Origin: Gluconacetobacter asukensis
GTDB lineage: Bacteria; Pseudomonadota; Alphaproteobacteria; Acetobacterales; Acetobacteraceae
Length of the DNA stretch: 64,000 nucleotides
Direction of reading: 5' to 3'
Assembly: GCF_014174375.1 (NCBI RefSeq)
Contig: NZ_JABEQE010000007.1
Span: 157,505 to 221,504, forward strand
Made by a program: the position numbers and the translations under genes. This document shows positions 18,966 through 27,684 of the stretch, one piece after another. Under the pieces are notes generated by a model, which did not search any database, had not been told where the DNA came from, and was given only the letters and a program-made list of their open reading frames with translations. Within the stretch, counting starts at the first letter, position 1, and each line of letters starts with the position of its first letter.

Positions 18966-19877
18966 ATGTTTCTGAGGCAGCTTCATTATCTTCGGGAAAT
19001 CGACAGGCTGCGGAGTTTTTCGAAGGCCGCGGACGCGTGCAACGTTTCGCAGCCCGCGCTTTCACGCGCCATCAGGCAATTGGAAGACGAGCTTGGGGTC
19101 GTTATTATCGATCGCAAGAAGAAAGTCTTCGGGCTGACGGCTGAGGGTGCGCGCATACTGAAATGGGCGCATGATATCCTGCGCAGCGTGTCGGAGATGC
19201 GGAATGAAGTTTCGCTGTCGCGGCAGGAGCTGGTGGGGTCGGTCAAGATTGGCGTCATCCCGACCGCCGTGCATATCGTTCCGATCCTCCTGGAAGCAAT
19301 CAAGGAGAAGATCGGCGATTTTTCGAGCGATGTTGCCGTTCTTCCGAATGCGGACATTATCGAGAGGCTTGCCAGCAAGCAGCTTGATATCGGGATCATG
19401 TATTATGACCAGTGCCCGCAGGCGCAGGCTTTTACGGTCCGGGCCCTTTATGCGGAAGAGCAGGTTCTGGCCGGTACCACGGCGTATGTCTTTCCCGACC
19501 AGGGGGAAATCAGTTGGGAGGAGGCCGCGACATTTCCGCTCGCCTTGCTCAGTCGCGGTATGCGCTGTCGCCAATTGGTGGATATCGGGTTTCAGACTGC
19601 CGGGGTTGAGCCGATCATTCGTCTGGAGACCGCGTCATTGGAACTGATCCATGCCGAAATCATGCGTGGTGCCATGGTGACCATCCTGCCGCTATCCTCC
19701 TTTCCGCTACGGGTGCCGCCGGCCGGTCGCCTGCAGATGCGCCGGCTTGCCGGTTTTTCGCCGGGCGCGATCGGGTTGGTGAGGTTGAGCGAACAGCCGC
19801 CTTCGCCTTTCGTCGCGCGTGTCTGGACGGTCGCCCTGGAAACGGATTTTCGAGAGCAGCTTGGCAGTCTGTGCTGA
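18966..19877 (+). CDS. LysR-family transcriptional regulator
   Basis: 303 residues with an N-terminal winged helix (LHYLREIDRLRSFSKAADACNVSQPALSRAIRQLEDELGV) and a LysR substrate-binding domain (VGSVKIGVIPTAVHIVPILL onward). It is the last gene of the run NarM-like/ydeP-like/moaA/fdhD, 60 bases after fdhD. It is therefore a candidate regulator of that module, although LysR genes more often lie divergent from their targets. The effector is unknown. Confidence 0.87.
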   Translation: MFLRQLHYLREIDRLRSFSKAADACNVSQPALSRAIRQLEDELGVVIIDRKKKVFGLTAEGARILKWAHDILRSVSEMRNEVSLSRQELVGSVKIGVIPTAVHIVPILLEAIKEKIGDFSSDVAVLPNADIIERLASKQLDIGIMYYDQCPQAQAFTVRALYAEEQVLAGTTAYVFPDQGEISWEEAATFPLALLSRGMRCRQLVDIGFQTAGVEPIIRLETASLELIHAEIMRGAMVTILPLSSFPLRVPPAGRLQMRRLAGFSPGAIGLVRLSEQPPSPFVARVWTVALETDFREQLGSLC

Positions 19878-19889
19878 TGGTATGTCAAA

Positions 19890-19909
19890 GCGCAACAATA
19901 TGGTTGCGC
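19890..19909. promoter_or_regulatory. upstream palindrome of the SRPBCC/ArsR operon
   Basis: GCGCAAC-AATATG-GTTGCGC, a perfect 7-6-7 inverted repeat. It shares the GCAAC-N6-GTTGC core with a second copy at 19935-19954, and the two are centred 45 bases apart. It lies just downstream of the LysR stop. The ArsR-type regulator encoded at 20516 is the obvious candidate to bind it. Confidence 0.6.
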
Positions 19910-19934
19910 CTGGACGTCTGCGATAATAGGGTTT

Positions 19935-19954
19935 GAGCAACTGGGAGGTTGCTC
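19935..19954. promoter_or_regulatory. second palindrome, enclosing the ribosome site of the SRPBCC gene
   Basis: GAGCAAC-TGGGAG-GTTGCTC, a perfect 7-6-7 inverted repeat ending directly at the ATG (19955). The loop and first stem base form the GGGAGG ribosome site. It could act as a DNA operator, as an RNA hairpin limiting ribosome access, or both. It shares the GCAAC-N6-GTTGC core with the copy at 19890. Confidence 0.6.
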
Positions 19955-20446
19955 ATGGAGACGGACAGGATCGAAAAGACGGTCGTGCTGAAGGCGGCGC
20001 ACGACCGTGTATGGCGCGCGATCACGGATTCCACCCGTTTCGGCCGGTGGTTTGGCGTGGAGATCGATGGTCCCTTTATCGCGGGGCAGGAGGCGATCGG
20101 GCGGATCGTCCCCACCCAGGTTGACCCGGATGTCGCCCGCATGCAGGAACCGTATCGCGGTACCCCCTGGCGTGTTCACGTCGAGCGGATCGAGCCTATG
20201 CGGCTGTTTTCGTTTCGTTGGCACCCATATGCCATCGATCCGGCCCATGATTATGCCGCCGAGCCGATGACGCTGGTCACGTTTGCACTCGAGGAGGTCG
20301 AGGGGGGCATCCGGCTTACCATTACGGAGACGGGTTTCGACCGGTTGCCGCTTGCCCGGCGGGCGGAGGCGATCAAGGCGAATGATGGTGGCTGGGCGCA
20401 TCAGGCCAGGTTGGTGGAGAGATATCTCGCCCTGGGAGACGAGTGA
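19955..20446 (+). CDS. SRPBCC/AHSA1-type (START-fold) protein
   Basis: 163 residues of the activator-of-Hsp90-ATPase-like (AHSA1) SRPBCC fold: RIEKTVVLKAAHDRVWRAITDSTRFGRWFGV at the start, then PMRLFSFRWHPYA and GIRLTITETGFDRLP. These proteins bind hydrophobic small molecules and often pair with an ArsR regulator, as here. ATG 19955 has GGGAGG at -12 to -7, so the TTG two codons upstream is rejected. The ligand is unknown. Confidence 0.85.
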   Translation: METDRIEKTVVLKAAHDRVWRAITDSTRFGRWFGVEIDGPFIAGQEAIGRIVPTQVDPDVARMQEPYRGTPWRVHVERIEPMRLFSFRWHPYAIDPAHDYAAEPMTLVTFALEEVEGGIRLTITETGFDRLPLARRAEAIKANDGGWAHQARLVERYLALGDE

Positions 20447-20515
20447 GGCTCTGTTTGAAAAACAGGATTGCCCGGCAGGGGTGATTTTACAAATGGCCCC
20501 AAAGAAAGCGCGCTG

Positions 20516-20869
20516 ATGGAAAGCGGATATTGTTCGGACAGTCTGCAATCAGCGGTGCAGATTTTTGCGGCTCTGGGCGATCCGGTCCGCCTGTCGATTG
20601 TCGCGCGACTGAGCGAAAACGGGCCGCTGCCCACCGTCCAGTTGAAGGACGGCACGGGGGGAATCACGCGTCAGGGTATCAACAGGCATCTGCGCGTGCT
20701 GGAAGATGCCGGGCTGGTGGAAAGCGCGCGGGTTGGCCAGGTTCGGCAATGGCAGTTACGGGCGCAACAGATCGCGATCATCCGCGAGCATCTCGACCGG
20801 CTGTCGGCAGTGTGGGATGCCCGTATCGAAGGGCTTCGGGCGTTTGTCGAGGACGGCGATGAGCGATAA
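20516..20869 (+). CDS. ArsR-family winged-helix regulator
   Basis: 117 residues. FAALGDPVRLSIVARLSENGP and VQLKDGTGGITRQGINRHLRVLEDAGLVESARVGQVRQWQL form the winged helix. No metal-binding cysteine pair is seen (a single Cys at residue 6), so it is the type co-encoded with SRPBCC proteins rather than a metal sensor. It lies 69 bases after the SRPBCC gene, apparently in one transcript, and probably regulates it through the palindromes at 19890 and 19935. ATG 20516 fits better than upstream TTG starts. Confidence 0.85.
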   Translation: MESGYCSDSLQSAVQIFAALGDPVRLSIVARLSENGPLPTVQLKDGTGGITRQGINRHLRVLEDAGLVESARVGQVRQWQLRAQQIAIIREHLDRLSAVWDARIEGLRAFVEDGDER

Positions 20870-21425
20870 GGGGGCCTTCTCTTCGGAAACCGCCTGACCG
20901 TCAGGCAATGAGGCTGTCGGTCACGATCTTGCCGCTCATGCCGTCGGTGATGCCGAGGTCGGTGACATGCGGCCCCGGATTGCAGGCGAGGCTGGCGCCG
21001 ATCACCAGTTCGGGGTGGTATTTCCCGATGGGGCGGCATGGGTCGTAACGGGCGCGGGCTGGGTCGTGGGTGTCTGGCATGTGGCGGCCTTGTGCGTCGC
21101 CTTATGCTGCGTGGATGCGGTAAACGCCGGACCGCCACCGGTCCCGATGATGGAAACGGAGACTGTCAATAGAAGAACAGATCGTCCGACCATTTCTTTC
21201 CTGGCAGCATTGGCTTGTATTCCCTGGATCTTGCAATGTCAGAACGATAGTTCTCAATGTTGTCAGAGATAAATATTGCGATGATGCATCTTGTGGCGGA
21301 GAGTTTAATTTTTGTTCCTCAACGTTCTTGAGGACGGATTGCCGCGGATCGCATCGAAGAGGCCGTGATGCTGGCCCTGGTCCGGCCATGCCGTTATCTT
21401 CGACAGGAATTCACAGATCGGAGCG
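20870..21425. other. 555-base interval with only weak coding signal
   Basis: It holds the weak 59-codon minus-strand frame described separately (20901-21080). A second overlapping minus-strand frame (21002-21193) begins like a signal peptide (MVGRSVLLLTVSVSIIGTGG). AT-richer sequence from about 21200 to 21400 probably contains the promoter of the downstream LysR gene. No RNA gene or clear repeat was seen. Confidence 0.5.
20901..21080 (-). CDS. small hypothetical protein or C-terminal remnant (59 aa)
   Basis: Not recognised. It starts MPDTHDPARARYDPCRPIGK and ends SGKIVTDSLIA, with a Gly/Asp/Thr-rich middle (NPGPHVTDLGITDGM) that looks like real protein. An AAGG lies upstream of the ATG. The overlapping frame 21002-21193 has a signal-peptide-like start, so this may be a frameshifted secreted protein whose N-terminus is in the other frame. 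Low confidence. Confidence 0.35.
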   Translation of the reverse strand: MPDTHDPARARYDPCRPIGKYHPELVIGASLACNPGPHVTDLGITDGMSGKIVTDSLIA

Positions 21426-22340
21426 ATGATGGATAACCGTGCGGGAGAGATGCTGGTCTTTGTCCGGGTCGCGGAGTCCGGTAGCTTCTCCGAAGCGGCG
21501 CGGCAGCTTCTGATGACGCCATCGACGGTCAGCAAGCTGATCGCGCGCATGGAAGATCGCCTTGGCGTGCGGTTGGTCGAGCGGTCGACGCGGCGGCTGT
21601 CGCTGACCGACGAAGGGCGTCTCTTCCATGAGCGGAGTGGTGCCCTGTTGGCGGAACTGGACGATATCGAGCGCGAGGTCGGTCAGGGCGGCAAGGGGGC
21701 CAGTGGCACGATCCGCGTCAATGCGTCGGTGGCATTCGGTGTGCTGGGGATCGAGCCGCTGTTGCCCGCGTTCTGGGAAACCTACCCGAACATGGTGGTC
21801 GATCTGTCGCTGTCGGACGAGATTGTCGATCTTTATCTTGATCGTGCCGATATCGCGTTCCGCGTGGGTCCGCTCGCGGATAGCAGCCTGCTTGCGCGCA
21901 GAATCGGGGTCGCACGCCGGAAGATCGTCGCCGCCCCGGCCTATCTTGAACGTCATGGCACACCGGTCACGATCGGAGATCTCGACCGGCATAACTGCCT
22001 TGGGTTCAATTTTCGGCGTGCGGCCCCGATCTGGCCGCTGAAGGATGGCGGACGGATCGTCGATCGGATGGTGGGTGGAAATCTGCTGGCCAATAATGGC
22101 GAAACCGTACGGCGGCTGGCGCTGGCCGGAATGGGGCTGGCCCGTCTGGGCGATTACCATGTGCGGGAGGATATCCGCCACGGCCGGCTGATCGAAGTGC
22201 TGGACCAGGCCGGCCATGGCGACGAGGAAGAGGTCCATGCGCTCTATCCGGGTGGACAGCGCATGCCGCAGCGCATTCGGCTGTTTCTCGATTTCATGAT
22301 TCCGCGTTTGCAGATCTTCATGCGGAACGACCCTGCGTGA
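21426..22340 (+). CDS. LysR-family transcriptional regulator
   Basis: 304 residues. The winged helix MLVFVRVAESGSFSEAARQLLMTPSTVSKLIARMEDRLGVRLVERSTRRLSLTDEGR is of the CrgA/AaeR-like LysR subgroup that often controls quinone reductases and efflux. The effector domain follows (GASGTIRVNASVAFGVLGIEPLLP). It is tail to tail with the MdaB-like quinone reductase gene (22365), a frequent pairing, so it may control that gene. ATG 21426 or the adjacent ATG 21429 could be the start. Confidence 0.88.
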   Translation: MMDNRAGEMLVFVRVAESGSFSEAARQLLMTPSTVSKLIARMEDRLGVRLVERSTRRLSLTDEGRLFHERSGALLAELDDIEREVGQGGKGASGTIRVNASVAFGVLGIEPLLPAFWETYPNMVVDLSLSDEIVDLYLDRADIAFRVGPLADSSLLARRIGVARRKIVAAPAYLERHGTPVTIGDLDRHNCLGFNFRRAAPIWPLKDGGRIVDRMVGGNLLANNGETVRRLALAGMGLARLGDYHVREDIRHGRLIEVLDQAGHGDEEEVHALYPGGQRMPQRIRLFLDFMIPRLQIFMRNDPA

Positions 22341-22364
22341 AACGTGGGGTTGCCGTCCGAGCGC

Positions 22365-22958
22365 TCAGGCCCCGCCGAACGCCAGGGTCTCCGCAAGATG
22401 TTGACGATAGCGGCGCGTGGTCGTGTCGATTGCGGGGGCCTTCATGACGTCCGAGGCCAGGAAAGTCGGCAGGGGCGACATGGCGAGGAACTGATTGGCC
22501 TTGTGGAAAGGAAAATAGACGGCATCGACGCCCTTGCCTTCGAAGAACTGAGCGGGGGCGACGAAGGCCTCTTCCGGCGCATTCCAAGTCAGGGACAGCA
22601 TGTAATGCTTGCCGTGCAGCAGGCCGCCTGAGCCGTATTTGCGTTCCGGGTGCGCCCGGCTGCGGCCATCGTTTGCGTAAAGCGCGCCATGGCCGGCGGT
22701 GAAGACCTCATCCATGTATTTCTTGACGATCCATGGTGCGCCCATCCACCAGCCGGGCATCTGGTAGATGACCAGATCGGCCCACAGGAAATTCTGGACT
22801 TCCTCCTGGATGTCGTAGCCGGAATCGATTTTCGTCTGGCGGATGGCGAAGCCGGCGTTCGACAATGCCTCGACCGCCACCTCATGGAGCGTATCGTTCA
22901 GACGTCCGTGCGAATGTGCGAAAACCTTCCCGCCATTCAGAAGGAGGATATTTTTCAT
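22365..22958 (-). CDS. mdaB: MdaB-like NAD(P)H:quinone oxidoreductase (flavodoxin fold)
   Basis: FAD-dependent flavodoxin-fold reductase of 197 residues that makes two-electron quinone reductions and so protects against redox cycling. Diagnostic segments are LLLNGGKVFAHSHGRLN, the DLVIYQMPGWWMGAPWIVKKYMDEVFTAGHG region, GSGGLLHGKHYMLSLTWNAPEEAF and GVDAVYFPFHKANQFL. The start is ATG 22958 at MKNILLLNGG with AGGAGG upstream. It is probably co-transcribed with the SRPBCC gene 70 bases upstream. Confidence 0.9.
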   Translation of the reverse strand: MKNILLLNGGKVFAHSHGRLNDTLHEVAVEALSNAGFAIRQTKIDSGYDIQEEVQNFLWADLVIYQMPGWWMGAPWIVKKYMDEVFTAGHGALYANDGRSRAHPERKYGSGGLLHGKHYMLSLTWNAPEEAFVAPAQFFEGKGVDAVYFPFHKANQFLAMSPLPTFLASDVMKAPAIDTTTRRYRQHLAETLAFGGA

Positions 22959-23028
22959 GCTCGGTTATCCTGTGGATGGTTTCAGGAGCGGATGATCGGG
23001 AAAAGGGGGCTGGAGGATGCCGCGACGG

Positions 23029-23448
23029 TCAGGGTGCGCCTTCCAGCAGAGTCTTTGCGTGCATGAGGGCCGTCGTATAAGCGGCGTGATACCGTGCGGC
23101 CGCGTCTGCTTCACTCAGGCCCACAGGCACGAACCGGCTGCCCCAGCTTATGATGCAGCGGTGGGGGCCGTGTTCGGCGACGGCGACCTGGCCGACATAG
23201 TGTTCGACCGGGTCTGGCCCGCTGATATAGGCGTAGGAATACACGCGTTTTCGATCGTCGAAGCGGATCAGGCGTTCCACGATGGTTGTGTCTTCTGCAA
23301 CGGTCAGGCGCCGGACGCGCCCGCCCTCTTCCAGCGTGCTGGTCCGGATCATCGGTATCCACAGTGGAAGGTTGTCAAAGCCGCCGAGCAGGGCCCAGGC
23401 TGCGTCGGCGCTGACCGCGACGTCCATCTGGCTGACGATTTCGACCAT
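23029..23448 (-). CDS. SRPBCC-family (polyketide cyclase-like) protein
   Basis: 139 residues: VEIVSQMDVAVSADAAWALLGGFDNLPLWIPMIRTSTLEEGGRVRRL is the Bet v 1-like start of polyketide-cyclase-type SRPBCC proteins. RYHAAYTTALMHAKTLL is the C-terminal helix. GGGGAG lies upstream of ATG 23448, which is favoured over a start 13 codons further up. The ligand is unknown; it is probably transcribed with mdaB. Confidence 0.82.
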   Translation of the reverse strand: MVEIVSQMDVAVSADAAWALLGGFDNLPLWIPMIRTSTLEEGGRVRRLTVAEDTTIVERLIRFDDRKRVYSYAYISGPDPVEHYVGQVAVAEHGPHRCIISWGSRFVPVGLSEADAAARYHAAYTTALMHAKTLLEGAP

Positions 23449-23590
23449 ACATGTTTCTCCCCTGTTCCGCCGGATGGGGCACCGCACATAAACGGCTCCC
23501 GGTTTCCTGCACGTACAGGGCGCCTTTGGACGGGGCTATGGCCCCTGTCGTCACAACGCTTGTGAACGAAATTCAGGAATGGCCCGCAGG

Positions 23591-23743
23591 CTAGGGTCTC
23601 GGGGGGCGCACGCTGCTGCTTCTGGGCGCCGAGCGGCGGCCCAGCGTCAGCCCGTCCTTGTCCTTGATCTCGTCATCCAGCGTCTTCTTGTCGATCGCCT
23701 TATCAAGTATCCGGCCCGCATTTCCCAACAGGCCCTGGACCAT
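23591..23743 (-). CDS. small hypothetical protein after the FUSC gene (50 aa)
   Basis: Unrecognised 50-residue frame starting MVQGLLGNAGRILDKAIDKK, with an acidic/basic middle (TLDDEIKDKDGLTLGRRS) and an Arg/Pro-rich tail. It starts 14 bases after the stop of the FUSC gene. No good ribosome site is seen, but the charged helix-like composition differs from a random frame. It could be translated by coupling with the FUSC gene or be spurious. Confidence 0.35.
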   Translation of the reverse strand: MVQGLLGNAGRILDKAIDKKTLDDEIKDKDGLTLGRRSAPRSSSVRPPRP

Positions 23744-23757
23744 CCGGCGCGGTAGGT

Positions 23758-25758
23758 TCAGTGCGGCCGCCTGAGGAACAGCAGCATTTCGCGCAGATGG
23801 TCGCCGGTGGACGATGGGGCGGACAGCAGGTCTGAAAAATGCCGCAGGGCTGTCTGGTAGGTCTGTGCGGTCGGGGCTGGAGTGTGGTCCGTCGTGCGTT
23901 CGAGCCAGCTTGTGCTGGCGATGCCGGCCTGCTGGCGCAGGTGGAAGAGGATTTCCGTGCAGATCTTCAGGTTTTCCGAACGGCGGAGGCCTTCGAGGCT
24001 GGTCTGCTGGCAGAGGATCTCGGCTTTGTTGGACGTGGTTCCGGCCGCGCGCCGCGCCTGCTCGGTTTCGTCGCGGGTGCCGTCGCCGCTGGTGGCAAGC
24101 GCGGCATAGCGGAGATTGGCCAGGAAGGCGCGGCTGACCAGGGTGGGGAGCGAGGCCGTGGATTTTTCCGGCCACAGCAGAAGACAGGCGGCCATGCCGA
24201 CCAGGCTGCCGATGATGTTGTTTTCGGCGCGGGCAAAGCCGAGCCACCAGCCGGTGTCGGAGCCAACGAGGTCGGTGACCAGGACGAAAAGCTGGGTCAT
24301 GAAGGTGACGCATAGCGTGTAATTGACGCTGCGCAGCGCGATGGTGGTGGCCGATAGCGGGAAAATGAGGAGCAGAACCAGCCATTTTGGACACAGCGTG
24401 CCTGCGATGGCGGCGAGGATGCCGCCGGCGACGCTGCCGGCGACGCGCTCGATGGTGCGGGAGAGGGTGGTGCTCCTGCCCGGTTGGGTGACGACGACGA
24501 CAGCCATCATCGCCCAGTAAGCATAGGGCAGGTGGAAGGCGAGCGTCATGCCGAAGGCGGCCAGAACCGCCACGGAAAGGCGTGCGGCGTGACGGATGAA
24601 GATCGGGCTGAGTGGTTGCGACGGCGTGGCAAGGGCGGATGGCGTGGTGCCGCGTCGGGACTGGTCCTTGCCCTGCCAGGCGGTTTGCAGGTCGGTCAGG
24701 GCAGCGGCATTCCAGGCGGCGGCGCGAGTTGACAGGGTTTGAGGGTGGGTGCCGAGGCGGCTGAGCGCGCGGATATAGGGGCCGATGCTGTCCGGGGCGT
24801 GGCGGCCGGGCGGGATGTCCCGCGCGATGCGGCGGAGGGCGGCGGCGGTGATGCGGATGACACGGGTGGTCTGGGGTGGCAGCGGGGCGGAGAACGCCGC
24901 ATGTTCGAAGGCGATGAGGGTAACGAAGATGCGGTCGGCGGCCTCGACGGCGGGTAGAAGAGTGGTGCGGGCCGGGCTGAGTGGCGCATCACTGGAGAGT
25001 TTTTCGACCGACGAGCGGGCCTGTTCGATGCGGCGGCGGATGTCGCGGCGCCAGGCGCTGAGTTCCTTCTGCTGGGTGAGAAGGCTGGCTGTCTGAAGGT
25101 GCGGAAGGTTGAGCAGTCGGAAGGCCATACTGGCCTGTTCGCGAAACAGGGCGGCGCAGGCCTGTTTTTGCGGGGTGCTGGGGTCGACGGGCCAGGCCAG
25201 CAGGCAGATGAGCATGGCCCACAGGACGCCGAGGGAGAACAGGGCGGCGAGGGTGATGGCCCCCATCGGGGTCTGGGGATAACAGATGGCGACCACGGCG
25301 ACGATGGCAGCGAGGACGCTGACCTGGGTGGCGGCCGCCCCTCGGGCCCGGGCAAGCCCGCACAGGAAAACGCACAGACCCAGACCGACGAAGGCGGCGG
25401 CGGTGCTGTATCCCGCCAGGGCGGATATGGTGCCGGTGATGAACGCGCCGGCCAGGCCGAAGGATGTCAGGGCCCTGATCCTGCGGCGGAGAAGGCCGCC
25501 GGGGTCTGCAAGGCAAGTCCAGAAGGCGGCGAAGGCGGACCACGCCATGAGGGGCATGTTGAGATGCCAGGCGACCAACATGACGGTGCTGACGGCGACG
25601 CCGGCCCGTAAGCCCTCGCGGATGGCGATCTGTTCCGGCGCGATGGCAATGGCGCGCGCGCCCAGCCAGTGCGTGACGATAGAGGGCATCAGGCTGTGGG
25701 CCAGTGCTTTCAGAAAGCGTGGCTTGCGGGGAAGAGGGGGAAAGAGACTGTTTTTCAT
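23758..25758 (-). CDS. FUSC-family inner-membrane efflux protein (AaeB-like)
   Basis: 666-residue membrane protein with two hydrophobic blocks, each of about five to six helices (GLRAGVAVSTVMLVAWHLNMPLMAWSAFAAFWTCL near the N-terminus; RLSVAVLAAFGMTLAFHLPYAYWAMMAVVVVTQPGRSTTLSRTIERVAGS in the second half). Soluble regions follow each block. This is the AaeB/FUSC architecture for aromatic-acid or drug export. I chose ATG 25758 (MKNSLFPP) because a TATAAT sits at 25785-25790 on the minus strand, which would put the alternative GTG at 25782 at or before the transcription start. No membrane-fusion partner gene is adjacent. Confidence 0.88.
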   Translation of the reverse strand: MKNSLFPPLPRKPRFLKALAHSLMPSIVTHWLGARAIAIAPEQIAIREGLRAGVAVSTVMLVAWHLNMPLMAWSAFAAFWTCLADPGGLLRRRIRALTSFGLAGAFITGTISALAGYSTAAAFVGLGLCVFLCGLARARGAAATQVSVLAAIVAVVAICYPQTPMGAITLAALFSLGVLWAMLICLLAWPVDPSTPQKQACAALFREQASMAFRLLNLPHLQTASLLTQQKELSAWRRDIRRRIEQARSSVEKLSSDAPLSPARTTLLPAVEAADRIFVTLIAFEHAAFSAPLPPQTTRVIRITAAALRRIARDIPPGRHAPDSIGPYIRALSRLGTHPQTLSTRAAAWNAAALTDLQTAWQGKDQSRRGTTPSALATPSQPLSPIFIRHAARLSVAVLAAFGMTLAFHLPYAYWAMMAVVVVTQPGRSTTLSRTIERVAGSVAGGILAAIAGTLCPKWLVLLLIFPLSATTIALRSVNYTLCVTFMTQLFVLVTDLVGSDTGWWLGFARAENNIIGSLVGMAACLLLWPEKSTASLPTLVSRAFLANLRYAALATSGDGTRDETEQARRAAGTTSNKAEILCQQTSLEGLRRSENLKICTEILFHLRQQAGIASTSWLERTTDHTPAPTAQTYQTALRHFSDLLSAPSSTGDHLREMLLFLRRPH

Positions 25759-25784
25759 GGGCCGGCGCAGGAAGCAGGCCACGG

Positions 25785-25790
25785 ATTATA
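25785..25790 (-). promoter_or_regulatory. -10 box of the FUSC gene
   Basis: TATAAT on the minus strand, 26 bases before the proposed ATG. No convincing -35 was found. It is used to reject the upstream GTG as start. Confidence 0.45.
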
Positions 25791-25803
25791 TAAAAGAATC
25801 CAG

Positions 25804-25834
25804 GAAAAGGGGAGGGTCCGTTCCGGACCCTCCC
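25804..25834 (-). terminator. Rho-independent terminator of the 25.9-33 kb minus-strand genes
   Basis: On the minus strand, GGAGGGTCCG-GAA-CGGACCCTCC (10-bp perfect stem, 3-base loop) is followed by CCTTTTCC. It lies 39 bases after the aldolase stop, just upstream of the FUSC promoter region. Confidence 0.8.
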
Positions 25835-25872
25835 ATGTCGAATGATGGTGCGTTGGTCGAGGGGATAGGCCC

Positions 25873-26634
25873 CTAGCGGATGTAATCCGGCTGTTCACGA
25901 TCCAGCTTGCGGCGCAGGGCGCGCCAGACCAGTTGGCCCTGATCCGGGTCGCTCTCGAACTGCGCACGGGTGCGCAGCAATTTATCCTCCGAGGGCAGAT
26001 GCAGCGGGGCGCCCGTCGATTGCGCGGCGATCTGGATGCGGCACGCCTGTTCCAGATAGTAGGTACGATAGAACGCCTGGGCGACGCTCTCGCCGACTGT
26101 CAGCAGGCCGTGATTCTGCAGGATCAGGCCGATATTGTCGCCGAGGTCGCGGACCAGCCGCTCGCGTTCGCTCAGATTGTCGTCCGCCGCGATGCCTTCG
26201 TAGGGATGAAAGCCGACGCGGCCGTGGAATTCGACATTGATCTGGTTGAGCGGCAGGATTCCATGCTGCTGCGCGGCCACGGTCATGCCTGCCAGCGTGT
26301 GGGTGTGCATGACGCAGGCGGCGTCGGGGCGGCTGCGATGAACGGCGGAATGGATCACGAAGCCGGCGGGGTTCACCGGCCAGCTCGTCGCCTGTTTCGG
26401 CAGGCCTTCGGCATCCACCACGACCAGCGAACTGGCCGTGATCTCTTCGAACAGCAATCCGTAAGGGTTGACCAGGAATGTGTGGCCGGGGCCTGGCAGG
26501 CGCACCGAAAGATGAGTGTAGACAAGATCCGTCATGTCGAACAGCGCGAGCAGCCGGTAGGCGGCAGCCAGGTCCTCGCGCAGTGACTGTTCGTCCTGTT
26601 CAGTCTGCGGAGTAGTGAGTGTGTCCGTAGTCAT
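25873..26634 (-). CDS. class II aldolase / adducin-family protein
   Basis: Zinc-dependent class II aldolase-fold enzyme, 253 residues. The zinc triad is His110, His112 (CVMHTHT) and His175 (LQNHGLL). Other family segments are [33 protein letters not shown] and [15 protein letters not shown]. It is the last gene of a minus-strand run, and its ATG overlaps the stop of the 2OG oxygenase gene (4 bases), so translation is coupled. The reaction (aldol cleavage or decarboxylation) depends on an unidentified substrate. Confidence 0.88.
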   Translation of the reverse strand: MTTDTLTTPQTEQDEQSLREDLAAAYRLLALFDMTDLVYTHLSVRLPGPGHTFLVNPYGLLFEEITASSLVVVDAEGLPKQATSWPVNPAGFVIHSAVHRSRPDAACVMHTHTLAGMTVAAQQHGILPLNQINVEFHGRVGFHPYEGIAADDNLSERERLVRDLGDNIGLILQNHGLLTVGESVAQAFYRTYYLEQACRIQIAAQSTGAPLHLPSEDKLLRTRAQFESDPDQGQLVWRALRRKLDREQPDYIR

Positions 26635-27683
26635 GCGTGCTGCGTCTTTCGTTTGAAATGCCCGAATGTGGCGGTGCCGCGTGCGCCGGTCGGCAGCGCC
26701 AGTTCGCCCCGTTCGACCTTGCGGACCAGATATTGGTAGGTCTGCAGGGCCTGCGACCACATGTGATCGCCGATCTTGATGGCCTCGTATGCCTCGCCGC
26801 CCTTGTCGAAGGCAGGCAGGGGGCGGATCTGGGTATGGTAGTCGCAGGCATAGAATAATGGGAAGGAATAGCGTTCTTCCTTCACGCTGCGCACGCGGTG
26901 CGCGGTGGCGACAAAGGCACCGGCCGTCATGACTTCCAGCATGTCGCCGATATTGACCACGAATGCGCCGGGGATGGGCGGCGCGTCGATCCACTCCCCA
27001 TTGCCGTTCATGACTTCCAGACCCGGCTGGTCGGCAAGCAGGATGGTGAAACATTCATAATCGGTATGGGCGCCGATGCCCGGCGCGTCCTGCGCCGCGC
27101 CGTCATGAGGATAATGGATCATCCGCAGCTTGGAAGGCGGGAATTGTGCCATGTCATCAAAGGCGTTTTCCGGCAGGCCCAGTGCCAGCGCGAAGCCTTG
27201 GAACAGCAGGCGCCCGAGGGTGAATACGGCGCGGTAATAGGCCTCGGCCCGTTCGCGGAACAACGGCAGGCCCGGCCAGTTGTTGGGGCCCAGCAGCGGC
27301 GTACCGGACAGCACCAGCGGGTTGTCGGCTGGAACCTCGAACCCGATATCGAATGCTTCCTTATGGTCCGGCCGGTCCTTGTTATAGACTTCCTCGCCCT
27401 CCGGCACGAAGCCTTTATGGGTCGCGGAGGTGCCGATATAATAGTCCATCTTGCGGTCCAGCGGCAGGGCGAAGAAATCCTTCGCCGCCGCGCGCACGCC
27501 GTCGATCAGGTCCCGTGGCACATGATGGCCGGAGATGTAGAGGAAGCCTACATTGCGGGCGGCATCGCCCAGCCTGTCCGCCACTTCCTGCCTGTCGGCG
27601 GGATTGGCGGAATACAGGCCGGAAATATCGACGACCGGAATCGAGGTGAAGGTTTCCCGCCGGGTGGTTGCGTCTGTCGTCAT
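26631..27683 (-). CDS. isopenicillin N synthase-like Fe(II)/2-oxoglutarate oxygenase
   Basis: 350 residues with the 2OG-Fe(II) dioxygenase fold: N-terminal IPVVDISGL (DIOX_N), then iron ligands His206 and Asp208 (AHTDYE) and His262 (TAHRV), with RYSFPLFY (Arg271, Ser273) as the 2-oxoglutarate-binding RxS motif. Such enzymes hydroxylate, desaturate or cyclise small molecules. Its tight coupling to an aldolase and a TIM-barrel isomerase suggests a step in catabolism or tailoring. The substrate is unknown. The start is ATG 27683, with a GGAG 6-9 bases upstream. Confidence 0.88.
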   Translation of the reverse strand: MTTDATTRRETFTSIPVVDISGLYSANPADRQEVADRLGDAARNVGFLYISGHHVPRDLIDGVRAAAKDFFALPLDRKMDYYIGTSATHKGFVPEGEEVYNKDRPDHKEAFDIGFEVPADNPLVLSGTPLLGPNNWPGLPLFRERAEAYYRAVFTLGRLLFQGFALALGLPENAFDDMAQFPPSKLRMIHYPHDGAAQDAPGIGAHTDYECFTILLADQPGLEVMNGNGEWIDAPPIPGAFVVNIGDMLEVMTAGAFVATAHRVRSVKEERYSFPLFYACDYHTQIRPLPAFDKGGEAYEAIKIGDHMWSQALQTYQYLVRKVERGELALPTGARGTATFGHFKRKTQHA

Positions 27684-27684
27684 G

